64,000 bases of DNA from Ipomoea triloba. Its lineage: Eukaryota; Streptophyta; Magnoliopsida; Solanales; Convolvulaceae. The stretch spans positions 19,791,862 through 19,855,861 of the forward strand of contig NC_044923.1 of NCBI RefSeq assembly GCF_003576645.1. Reading direction: 5' to 3'. The notes beneath the pieces are model-generated. The model was not told the origin of the DNA, did not search any database, and saw only the letters and a program-made list of their open reading frames with translations. A program made the position numbers and the translations under genes. Shown here piece by piece: positions 53,554 through 64,000 of this stretch (within the stretch, counting starts at the first letter, position 1; each line of letters opens with the position of its first letter).

Positions 53554-54776
53554 TTAGGCAATAAAAATTAATAGTTAATTATTAAGTCAATTATAAAAAT
53601 CTTTTGTACGGTGGACACATTATTTTTAATTATTTTGATTTAATAATATTATATCTTATTTATTATATATTATTAGTACAAAATAAATCATGCATGCCTT
53701 AATAATTAATTATTAATATTATTGCCTAATAATTATTTATTGTAATTCTCTTCGCCTTTTCAGTGTAATATTATTGGCACAGAATAAATTATACTTCATT
53801 TAATACATAATTACTTTTTAATTTAATTTCCTAATATTTATTAATGGTAATTATTATGGTAATTTTTTAATACTTTTTTCATGTAATTATTATGGTAATT
53901 TTATGATAATATATTTCAAAATTATGGCAATTTCATTAATTATTATGCTAATTTATGGTAATATATTTTAATATTAGAAGAGAAAAAATATTATAATTAA
54001 TATAATTAATGAAATTATTATGGTAATTGCCACAATATTTGGTAATTATAATTAATATAATTAACTTCATTGATAAATATAATATTTCTTCCGTGGCAAT
54101 ATGTTTGGCAATTTCATTAAATTATAATTAATAAAATATGAAATATAATTAAAGAAATGAAATTATAAAATTAACAAAATATGTGTTTATAAATATTTAG
54201 AAATTTTTTAAATGCATACATATGCACTATATTAATCATATAAAATTTAAATGCTAAATTTTTAATTTCTAAATGTAAAATTTTAATTATAATAATTGAA
54301 GAAACTCTATTCTCCACTCTCTTTTGTTAACACTAAATTTTGGACCAAATGATTGAATTGCATTAAATGTCCAATTGTAAAGGAAGGACCATAGGTGGCT
54401 AGAAACAAAAAGTAAGATGACTAAAAGTGGTTGATTTAAAAGTTGAGGATTAAAAGTGGCAGTGCCATCAAAGTCGGAGGACTAAAAGTGGCAGTACCAT
54501 CAAAGTCAGAGGACCTCCATTGGTATTTACTCTTTTTACAATTACAATATATATAAATACAATTAGGAATAAATCAACTTAATTATGTAAATTTTTCTAT
54601 AAAATTAGAGATTTTATTAACCATACAAAATTTAAATTTAAATTTTGTATGTTATGAAAATAGATACTTGTACACATATATAAAAGTCTAACTATATTAT
54701 TATATTGTATATTTTAATATCTTTTTATTTTTTTCTATTCTTTAAATTTAAATTCATAATAACAAAAAAAAAAAAA
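53554..54776. other. Very AT-rich DNA adjoining the copia relic
   Basis: No gene. TTATGGTAATT-type words recur from about 53750 to 54130. A 32-33 bp imperfect direct repeat (CTAAAAGTGGCAGT.CCATC) lies at about 54455-54510. Confidence 0.45.
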
Positions 54777-54805
54777 TTCGTGCAACGCACGGGTAAAACA
54801 GTAGT
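54777..54805 (+). mobile_element. Helitron-like 3' hairpin
   Basis: CGTGC-AAC-GCACG hairpin, the same as in the minus-strand Helitron end at 21166, followed by GGTAAAACAGTAGTTAG. A clean CTRR end is not visible, so this copy is degenerate. Confidence 0.4.
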
Positions 54806-54861
54806 TAGGTTAAATACATACTTTTTTGAATACTACTAACTCTATTACAATGCAGTGTCGG

Positions 54862-54955
54862 TTCATAACTACTTTCACAACCTATTGAAGCACAAGAGTC
54901 AGTATTGCCTCCACTGAGGCTTGAACCCACCACCTCCCGTATAAAGGGAAGGGTT
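54862..54955 (-). mobile_element. tRNA-derived SINE, minus strand
   Basis: The minus strand carries GGTGGTGGGTTCAAGCCTC (B box) and CAGTGGAGGCAATACTGAC, matching the copy at 30645. The A-box part is truncated near 54955. Confidence 0.6.
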
Positions 54956-55985
54956 AAATACATACTTAAAGTTTGAGATTTAGTTTAACATAAAAAGTCA
55001 CTTAAAATTAAATTGAGTAAACCATTATAGTCGATGACTAAAGTAATTTTTAAATACTCCGTAGTTTTTAAAAGTTGATATAAATGTGACTAAATACACC
55101 CCTTAGAGCATGGCCATCAGCGAAGAATGGGTGGATTTTGGAACAGTACCTTGCCTAGTTGGAAGAGAGAGAGGGTAGGAGAGAGAGTGGAGAGATGCTT
55201 CTGTAAATGCAAGATATTGGAACAGTAACATTTTATGCGGAAATCAAAAAAGAAGTTAGTGTTGTGCGCGCGTATCGCGCACAGCACACGTGGCCAACAG
55301 GCACCTCTTCTTTTTTTTTTTTAAATCAATTTTATTTTGTTTTTTTTTTCATTTCCTCCCACTTTCTTTTTCCTAATCACACTTACAAAATCTCCTCAAT
55401 AACTATGAAAAATTCCATTGATAAAAATGCTCTTAGTAGTAAGGGGATAAATATTAGTTGCCCGACTTAATTCATTGGTTTAGTGAACAATATTTGAAGA
55501 ATAATAAATACTGATTTAGCATAGGCAGGAGAAGAAGATAAATACTAGTATGGGAGAAGAATAAATACTAGTCAAAAGGATAAATACTAGTCAAGGAGGC
55601 TAATTGTGACAGTGCCGGCCGTTACACACGTTACGGTTTTGAGTTTCTCACGCCACAAGCCTTTAGCTTGATCTTGTCCATACAGGTGCTCCACCGTTTT
55701 CCGCCGTCGATGCGACGGGATTAGATCCAATCGACGGCGTTAAACTAAACACACCGAACCACAAGTTTCTACAACCACCAACCCTCTTCTTCCTTCAGTG
55801 TAGAAGCAAAGCCTTCTTTCAGTTTTATGGAAGTGGGTCCGATCTTTTCCTTGTCATTTTTCAAAAGAATCAGCCTTTAACATGTGGTGCTTTCTTTAGA
55901 CAACACATGCCCTTAACCACCAGAATTTTTTTTTTTTTTTTCTCAAATTCTAACGTTTCAGTTGTTTTCTTGATGCTCAACTGCC
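54956..55985 (+). other. Upstream region of the ABC transporter gene
   Basis: No gene. From about 55600 the DNA becomes less AT-rich (GTGCCGGCCGTTACACACG, TTTTCCGCCGTCGATGCG), as expected for promoter and 5' UTR. I see no convincing TATA box. A poly-T stretch lies at about 55928-55942. Confidence 0.4.
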
Positions 55986-58900
55986 ATGTCTTTGCCCATG
56001 TGTAGCCTTCAACCTCAATTCGCATTGTATGTACAACAGAGAAGAGTCTTAGTTAGAAATCTTCATGAAAGATTGCATTTTGGCCCCAAACCAAAGACCC
56101 AATTCTTGTTTTCTGAACATTCGTCTAAAAAGAGATTTGGGTTTGTTACTCCGGTGAAATCTGCTTCTGTTAATGGATATCCATTGCATGATAATTATTC
56201 AAAAGAGCGGGGTTTGGAAGGGGAGGATGCGGAGTTGGGTGAGAAATTCCGGAAATGGGTTGGGTTGGCTCGGGATTTTTTGCCCGGGGGAAGCTGGTGG
56301 AGGCTCTCGTCGGAGGATGCGAAGGTGGAAATGGCGGCGGAGCCAGTGACTGTAATCCGAGCGCTTCAGAAGATGTGGGAATTGATAGCTGAAGAGAGGT
56401 GGCTTATCTTTTCGGCTTTTGCTGCACTCATTGTGACTGCTGTATGTTCTCTATTTAACTTAGCATCTCTTTTCAGGCTTTCTGTATTTTTTATATATGC
56501 AAAATATAGATATAGATATATATATTGAGGATCATATGAGAACCATGTCTATCTTAGGTGATAACTCTGCGAATTACTACTACATGAATGTTTGGATGAT
56601 CGTATAGAACCTAGAGTAGTTGAGTGTGCATTCGTGCCGTGTAGTAGAGTAATTGCGGGTGCATTCGTGTAGTAAAGTGTGTACACTTATATTTCTCATG
56701 TTCTCACCTAAGGCATGGTTCTCACATATAGGCTTGCTTTCATGTAAGAACCTTGCCTTAAGAGAGAATGTGAGAACTGTATGAGTGCACACAATATTAC
56801 AGGAATGCACACGCAACTACTTCAGGGTCTACACGGTCATCCAAGTATGCATGGATGTAAATGTGTGCATTCATGCAGTAGTTCGCAAGTTTTCCTTAAG
56901 ACATGGTTCTTGTATGAATGCAAACCTATATATATAATTATATATATTGATTATGTGAATTTACATTTGAATAGTAATACAAACAGTGAGAATTATTCCT
57001 CCCAGAATTGATTGCTGAGTATTTGTTGCTTTGCTCTGATCAGTTATCTGAGATATCAATTCCACACTTCCTCACGGCATCAATCTTTTCGGCAAAAAGT
57101 AGTAGTGTTCCAGTGTTCTACAGGAACGTGCGCATTTTAGCTGTGCTAAGCATAGTTGCAGGAGTTTGCAGGTCAAGATCTTGTATGGTCAAAACTCCCT
57201 TCTTTCATATATAGATAGTATCTATCATAGTAATCATGTAGTCATAATTTCATTAGCAATAAATAATTCAGTATCTTCTCCCATTGTGTTCCTGTGGGTG
57301 GTTTGTATTATATCTGTATGTGCAATTTGTCCCATTACGGTTCCCTTACAAGACTTTTTATTTGGTTGAAATAACAGTGGGGTTCGAGGTTGTTTCTTTG
57401 GCATTGCAAATATGATCCTGGTGAGTAGCCTTTCCATGACTTATAATTTGAATTTGAAATGAACATGTGAAGATGTTATATTGCTATTTACTTAGTTATG
57501 CTCATTCTTAATGGCATTGTTGGTTTGTTTCTGTCAAGGACGGTCAAAATAAGTTCTTTCATATCTTTTTGCCCACCCATGTTTTGTTTTTGTTTTAAAA
57601 ATTTATACATAAGCCTATGACTGTTAATTTATTCATTAGCTATGGTGGCACCACTTTAGATTTAAAAACTTATGAGTTTTAAGATATTGATACTTATCAT
57701 GTGCAGATAACAGTTTCTTATATTTTGCAGGTCCAACGAATGAGAGAAAAATTATACTCAACTCTTCTTCGTCAGGTTTACTTCTCATATAAAATATTAT
57801 TCGTCAAAAATAGTTCTCCTCCATTTGTCTTGTTAGTATGAAGCTTAATTTTTCTCATCATATATAGAGCATTATTTTTTATTCCAAGTCACCTCCTTGT
57901 AGGACATCTCCTTTTTTGACTCTGAAACAGTTGGTGATTTGACGAGTAGGCTTGGGGCAGATTGTCAGCAAGTATCGCGTGTAATTGGAAATGACCTTAA
58001 TCTAATACTACGCAATCTTCTTCAGGTTATATTTTGAACTAATTCCAAAAGTCTTCACGAGTTTGTCTATAAGTCTAGCATATGAAATCTCATCTGTACC
58101 TCATTGTTCAGGGAATTGGCGCACTGGCTTACTTATTGATTTTGTCGTGGCCTCTTGGCTTGTGCACGCTAGCAATCTGCTCTACCATATTAATCTTATT
58201 GCTATTATATGGACGGTAAGCCTTTCCTGGTTTCTCTAACGTACAATAGATTGAATATAACTTTCCTCAATTATTAAATTCAAGCAATGTAGTTTTAGAA
58301 TATACAGTTTCTGCTTGGCATGGTGAAGACTAATGATGAGCAGTTCTTGATTCATGAAAGCATGTTCCCTTATATTATTATGTATTTTGTCCTTTTTCAA
58401 GTGAAGAAATCGTACATCTTTATAATGCATTTGGCTTTCTGACATTTAGCATGCTAGTACTTCTCTCCATGTTATGCATTCTATAGGTACCAGAAGAAAG
58501 CGGCTAATTTGATTCAAGAGTACACTGCTTCTTCCAACGAGGTAATTCATAGATGTTCACATGCTCATCTTTTTTTAAGATAAACGTGGGCACTGAATTA
58601 ATTACCTTTTCATATCACCTAGGTTGCTCAAGAGACACTTTCTCTGATGAGGACTGTGCGAGTATATGGAACAGAGAAACTAGAACTTCGAAGGTAATGG
58701 CATGCTTTATTCACTACTGGATTTTTCGTTGCATTTACCCTTCAAAGTTAAAAGGGGCAATGATACAAATCAGGCAGGAAAGGAAAGTATCAAATAATCA
58801 TTCTAGTGGCAGAATTCTAGGAAGCATAGAATAAGGGATTGACTGATTATGTAAATCTTTGCTTATTTTATGGAGCCTATAATTAGGGATTGTGGGGGCA

Positions 58901-61900
58901 TTGATTCTTTGGGCTGAAAAAGATCGAGAAAGTATAGAACATATACTACATTGTAAAGAATCATGAGTATTCCAAAAAATTAAAACAAAATAAATAAATA
59001 AATAGGGACCATCTCTTAGAAGAGAGGGCTTCCAATAGAATTGGAACAATTAGCTCTAAGTAGCTGCGGGCAAGAATTTATTCTTGTTGGAGGGATATTC
59101 TTTGAATTCCCTTGTTTTTCTTTCCTTTGGTTTCACTTTATAATATCATAGTCTCCTTAGATTTCTTTGATCAAATTCATCCTGTCTATTTACTCTTATC
59201 AGGCAAAGATGCAAACTTTATACGTGTACTCATTTTGCATCACATAATTCTGACCGAGTATGGGCCTGTTTATTAAAATAGATATTCAAAGTGGCTGGGT
59301 AAATTAGCTGATATAAGCATGCGACAAAACGCTGCATATGGATTTTGGAACTTTAGCTTCAACACTCTCTACCACTCAATGCAGGTTAGAATCTCGTAAC
59401 ACCTTCCTTTTTGCCTTCACAAACTTAGTACCGTAATACATTTTGATTGTTTTAGGCATGAAAAAGAGAGAGTATGATACTATTGTAAGATCCTCTAGTG
59501 TTTGTTTGACACCTAAAGATTATTTATGTTGAAAAGCAAAGGGTTGTGTCTGTTTATGAATAGGTGCTTACTTAACAGTTATGCGTCTCTATATACATGT
59601 ATGATGTTTCTTCATTAGAAACATAGAGTTATAGTAACATATTGTAATCATTCAGTATTATATACATTTTCTCATTCCTCGATTTCTTCATCTCTGCTTC
59701 TGCCTAACTGGCGGGTGGTTGTTATTCTCCACCCGCGAGGCCTTTGAATCTTTCAAATTCAACAACTTATTTATACGAAAAGTAATTTTGATTTAACAAG
59801 TCTAATTTTTATAGGTTATTGCTGTCCTAGTAGGAGGAATGTTTATACTGGCTGGCCATATATCAGCAGAGCAACTTACAAAATTCATCTTATACAGCGA
59901 GTGGCTTATCTATTCCACGTGGTGGGTGGGGGACAACGTGTCATCACTAATGCAGTCCGTTGGGGCAAGTGAAAAGGTTTTTCGCTTAATGGATCTTGAA
60001 CCAAGCAGTCAGTTAATTGCCAAAGGTCTGCACCGTTTTACATTCTTGCCTCTGAAGTGTGTTTCTTCTTTTTATTCATTCAACAATGTGCATATTTGTT
60101 GGTAAAGCAAATGGATTTTTTATGTGCATTTATCAATGTGGCAACTTGATGTTAAGCGGTATCTAGATGGCTTCATTGTGTGCTACATATTCATCTATTG
60201 TGTTTAAACTACATTTTATCCATTTTGACAATTTTTCTAATGTAGGACCCTTTGCATTACCCCCCCCCCCCCAACCACCACCACCATAAAAGTCAGTTCT
60301 CATGTTCATAGACGTGCAATATAGGAACTAAGGAGACTATTTAAATACATAGGAAAAATTGCACTTTTCGTTCCTAAGTTATAGGATAATTGTAGGATTC
60401 ATCCCCTACTTATTGGTTGTGCTCACTTCCTGTCCCTAAGTTCTAACTGGCGTTGCAAATTTCGTACTTTTTCTTACAAAACATTAGGGACGAAATTTGC
60501 AATTTCAGTTATAGCTTAGGGACGAGAAGTGAGCACGACCAACGAGCCCTATAACTTAGGGATGAAAACTGCACTTTTCCCAAGTTATTATCTCTTTATT
60601 CTCAACTTTTTTGGTGGATGTAAACATGTTGCAGGATTGAAGTTACAAAGATTGTCAGGTCAAATTGAATTTAAGAATGTTTCCTTTTGCTACCCTTTTA
60701 GGACAACGGTATGTTTATTCCTATTATTAGCACAATTGCATATTTTTCTAAATGAGATCCTATGCATAAATCTATCATGGCAACAATGGGAGAAATTAAA
60801 ATATTTTGACTACCAAACAGGTGCCAGTACTGCAACAGATAAACTTCACAGTGCATCCTGGCGAAGTTGTAGCAATTGTAAGTTTTTCATCTTTTCGGTA
60901 TTGAATTTTTGTAGTTTTCAGCTTCTGAAGAGTCTCATTTGTAATACTTTTATCTTACAAGTTACAAGTATAATGACTTCACTAAACCATTTTCCCGATC
61001 TTAGGAATTATAATTAGCCAACTTTAATTTTGCTTAGGTTGGTCTTAGTGGTAGTGGGAAAAGCACTTTGGTGAGCCTTCTTCTCCGCCTTTATGAGCCA
61101 ACGAGTGGCCAGGTGAGCCTTCTTATCTTCAATGCATTATTTTAATTATCATATGGAGATATAGAACAACCACCCCGGTCCCCGGCAGTCAACAGTCAAT
61201 AATGTAATAAAAATCTTTCAGTGACATCTGAATGATAAAGTGAATACAATTGCCATTAGATTGCCCCGGTTATGTATAAGATCAAAAGATTGAGTTGGGC
61301 AGATCTTTCCCTTTCTTTTCCTGTTTTATTTTGTTGATTGTTTGTTTTTAGTCCATTTCTTTTCATAATTTTTTCTTAAAAATTGTAACTATAGATATGT
61401 GTTGATGGATACCCAGTTAAAGACCTGGACATTAAGTGGTTCAGAGAGAGGATTGGCTATGTGGGACAGGTTCTCCTTCGAACATATGGTCTAAATGAAT
61501 TTGAATTAGATTTTGCATTGTCTTTGACTCTCGGGTGTTTTCTACAGGAACCTCGGCTTTTCCGCACGGATATCAGTTCAAACATAAAATACGGTTGCAC
61601 TCGGAATATTAGTCAGGAGGATGTGGAATGGGCTGCGAAGCAGGCCTTTGCTCATGATTTCATTTCGTCTCTGCCCCAGGGCTACCAAACTCTTGTTGAT
61701 GATGAGTTGCTCAGTGGGGGACAAAAGCAGAGAATAGCAATTGCTAGAGCCCTTCTTCGAGACCCCGACATTTTAGTTCTAGATGAAGCTACTAGTGCTC
61801 TAGATGCGGAGAGTGAGCACAACGTCAAGGTATTTTCTTCTTGTTTTGTCACAACTGCTGTAAAAATCGGCCTAGACGGCCACGTCCCTAGGCCAAGGGG

Positions 61901-62746
61901 ATTTCAGGCCTAGGCGCCTTTTAGTCGGCTGGCCGACTAGGCACCCTCAGCACCCACCTAGGCGCTAAACGCCCGTCTACCGCCCGAGGAGCGCTTAGCG
62001 CCTTCTACAACCTTGTTTGTAACTCAAAAATCAACAAGTAACTTTCAAAATCCTTACTCATATCATTTTACATTGAATATAGGGCACCCTTCGCGCAGTC
62101 AGAAGAGACTTGAACACAAAGAGAACTGTCATAGTAATTGCGCACAGGTTCCTCCTCTATTACTCTATTTCCAAATGAACGAACTGCTGAACTTTAGCCT
62201 AAAGTATTCACAAACCTCTTTCTCTACAGACTTTCTACAATTCAAGCTGCTGACAGGATAGTGGTCATGGATAGTGGAAATATCATTGAGGTATGACGCT
62301 CCGCGATAATTAAAACCTATAATAACTATGATTTCTGAGCTCTTTCTTTTTCATTTTCTGTATGTTAAGAGTCCTACATTGAAAATATAAGAGAGAACAT
62401 ACTGGTTTATAAGGTCATGGGTTAGACTAGCTAATTGATTGAATTCAGTCTTTTAGTGTGGGTTCGTCCATGTGCACTATTAGCCCAATTGAGTGCCCAT
62501 GATCTAATCGGTCCACTTTGTGTTCGCCTGGTTGTCTACTAGATTCAGTCTTTTAGTGTGGTTTGGCCCACTGTACTGACTTTAAGTATCTTTATCCTCC
62601 TTTTTGGTAATTGGTTTCTTTGTTGGGTTGGGTTAAGTGGTCCTAACTTATTGGCCTTCATGCAGATGGGCAACCACAGCGAGCTGCTTCTCCGTGATGG
62701 CTTGTATGCACGATTAACTAAACGACAGGCCGATGCTGTGGCGTGA
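55986..62746 (+). CDS. ABCB26: Plastid half-size ABC transporter, ABCB26/TAP1-like
   Basis: Eighteen exons with GT-AG introns: 55986-56441, 57044-57171, 57378-57420, 57731-57775, 57903-58025, 58112-58215, 58487-58541, 58623-58693, 59282-59384, 59815-60025, 60635-60708, 60821-60877, 61038-61112, 61395-61469, 61548-61829, 62083-62147, 62230-62290, 62666-62746. They join to 2109 bases, 702 residues, no stops; boundaries may be off by a base or two. The N-terminus (about 1-60) looks like a plastid transit peptide. A transmembrane domain (about 135-430) is followed by the ATPase domain: Walker [10 protein letters not shown] (K498), Q-loop Q540, signature LSGGQ 595-599, Walker B ILVLDE (E620), H-loop H655. 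As a half-size transporter it should dimerise in a plastid membrane; the substrate is unknown. All catalytic motifs are intact. Confidence 0.88.
56527..56926. mobile_element. TA-microsatellite-lodged element 5 in intron 1
   Basis: 400 bp within intron 1 of the ABC gene, flanked by short TA tracts. The ends are inverted: GAGAACCATGTCTATCTTAG at left and, reversed, AAGAACCATGTCTTAAGGAA at right. TGCATTCGTG-type words recur inside. It shares the (A)GAACC terminal vocabulary of the other TA-lodged elements. Confidence 0.7.
60353..60582. mobile_element. Fold-back MITE in intron 10 of the ABC gene
   Basis: Outer ends GGAAAAATTGCACTTTTCG and, reversed, GGGAAAAGTGCAGTTTTCAT. Inner blocks TCCTAAGTTATAGG and CCTATAACTTAGG also face each other, so almost the whole 230 bp folds back. 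Noncoding. Confidence 0.65.
61865..62012. mobile_element. GC-rich repeat island in intron 15 of the ABC gene
   Basis: About 150 bases of strongly GC-rich sequence with repeated GGCCTAGGCG, GGCGCC and TAGGCGC words in both orientations, ending CTTCTACAACCTTG. It contrasts sharply with the AT-rich intron around it. Probably a non-autonomous repeat; I cannot name the family. Confidence 0.5.
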
Positions 62747-64000
62747 AGTAAAGAGCGAAGTTGAGCGTCAAAGGTTTCTGGTACGTCTTGACATCTCATC
62801 CTCCTTCGTATACTACTCCGTTGCAAGATTGCTTCACGACCGTGTATACTACCGGCATAAACCCAAATACATTTACTAGAATTCTGTTTAGCGGAGAAAG
62901 GAGGTGTGCCTAGATTGACTGAATTAGCTGCAGAGCTTGCTGTTTTTAACAATCAGGTTCAGCAGAGTATTTAGCATTCATATTTTGATAATTTTTAACA
63001 TTATTTGTTTCTTGATCAACTTTTTTAAGGATCACCAAGCCTGTAAAATTCGAAAAAAATTACTAGTGTACATTTTTCTATACGAAAAACCCTCTTCTTT
63101 TTGTTCCAAAAAGCGCAGTTTGTTTACAAGAAATATATAATTTACAGTGATTTTGTTTCCATCTGAAATAGCTTAGTAAGTTGTTTTTGAGGTTATCTCA
63201 ATAGTTTTGTAAGTGGTGGTGTAATTGCAGGTTTTTTTTTTTTTTTTTTTTTTAAGAGAAAAACAGAAACTCCACTTTCTAATGCTCTGATCATACTAGA
63301 GTTTGAAGCAATTTTGTATTCATAGCTACAGTGGGGCGGTTTGGAAAATGACCCCTCTGACACAGAAAAATCATATTAGTGTTTTGATAATCAAAACATA
63401 AGTTTTCTTCTTTTATATATACCCCAAGGCTCTTGTGCATTATGTTTCTTAGATGTGAAATATAATGAAATTATGGTCATAGATCTGTTTTAATCCAAGG
63501 CACAAGATTCCCTTTAAATTTCTAAAGCACGCCCACAAATAAGGGCAAATTTGTAATTACACTTCATTCAATCAAACTAGATTTCTTAATTGCCATATTC
63601 GATCAAACGCGAATCTTTCCTTCCCTTGCCGATCTTTCCTTCATTGAATCAAATCAAATCCCGATCAACCTGATGCAAGATCTATTCGCATAATCAACAA
63701 AACTTACTCGATCCACACAATAGATGAAGGTAAACTCAATTCTAAATTATTTTAATCCATTCGTTGTTATGAAATCGCAATTATATTGTTGAATCTTTGC
63801 ATATTCTTTACACATTCGTTGATATGAAATCACAATTATATTGATGCATTCTTGCACACAATTATATTGATGCGTTCTTTACACATTCGTTGATATGAAA
63901 TCACAATTTTAATCAATGTATTTAATTAATTAGCCATAAAAAAATGCACTGGAAGATATAAGGAAAAATAGAGTAAGTACCCAAAATGGTCCCTCGACAA
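62747..64000 (+). other. 3' region of the ABC gene and downstream DNA
   Basis: The 3' UTR starts at 62747. A donor-like TTTCTG|GTACGT near 62780 and conserved-looking exon-like sequence at about 62890-62970 suggest a spliced 3' UTR. Poly-T lies at 63232-63254. From about 63600 the sequence is less AT-rich and could be the 5' leader of a next gene, with ATGAAG|GTAAAC at 63724, but this is weak. Confidence 0.4.

Noticed and set aside
59839..60105. Separate 88-codon gene
   Set aside because: It is exon 10 of the ABC transporter read on into the following intron.

Overview
This is nuclear DNA of a flowering plant, probably a eudicot. It is AT-rich, has long (TA)n tracts, spliced genes with GT-AG introns, and typical plant transposon families (Ty3/gypsy Tat lineage, Ty1/copia, Mariner/Stowaway, hAT, PIF/Harbinger, Mutator MITEs, Helitrons, tRNA-derived SINEs). 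The repeat flavour reminded me of Convolvulaceae, but that is only a guess. One ordinary host gene is clear: an 18-exon gene at 55986-62746 (+) for a plastid half-size ABC transporter of the ABCB26/TAP1 type, with a conceptual product of 702 residues. Nearly everything else is transposable elements and their remains.

Layout. 1-5730: (TA)n tracts alternating with non-autonomous inverted-repeat elements, including an exact 1815-bp duplication around a single N that looks like an assembly fault. 5730-21160: intergenic DNA with many MITEs, a fold-back element with minisatellite arms (12473-13557), a Mutator-type MITE with a 10-bp target duplication (15115-15660) and SINEs. 21166-26934: Helitron-like sequence on the minus strand carrying a complete Mariner-like element (21940-25596) with an open transposase. 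27570-30100: old LTR-retrotransposon noncoding sequence with two 39-bp palindromes, followed by a hAT transposase relic. 31088-51619: a four-layer nest. A decayed minus-strand Tat relic is split by a PIF-like MITE, by a hAT MITE and by an LTR-like sequence. The PIF-like MITE is itself split by a nearly intact 16.3-kb Tat retrotransposon (34235-50514, TSD TCTAT), which carries a (TA)n-lodged element. 52200-53553: a decayed copia element. 53554-55985: AT-rich DNA leading to the ABC gene.

The most notable system is inside the young Tat retrotransposon. Its sense gag-pol frame is broken by a stop in the protease active site, a frameshift, and two stops in the second RNase H. An antisense two-exon gene between integrase and the 3' LTR is fully open (870 codons plus stop, once a spurious N is ignored). 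It encodes a plant mobile domain (PMD) protein with a charged linker and a coiled-coil tail. A TATA box and splice-like signals near the 3' LTR suggest it has its own antisense promoter.

Two technical patterns matter to anyone using the window. At least ten tandem duplications have a period of exactly 42 bp, in transposase, pol and noncoding DNA. Two isolated single Ns mark contig joins, one with an uncollapsed overlap and one inserting a base into an open frame. Both patterns point to assembly error.
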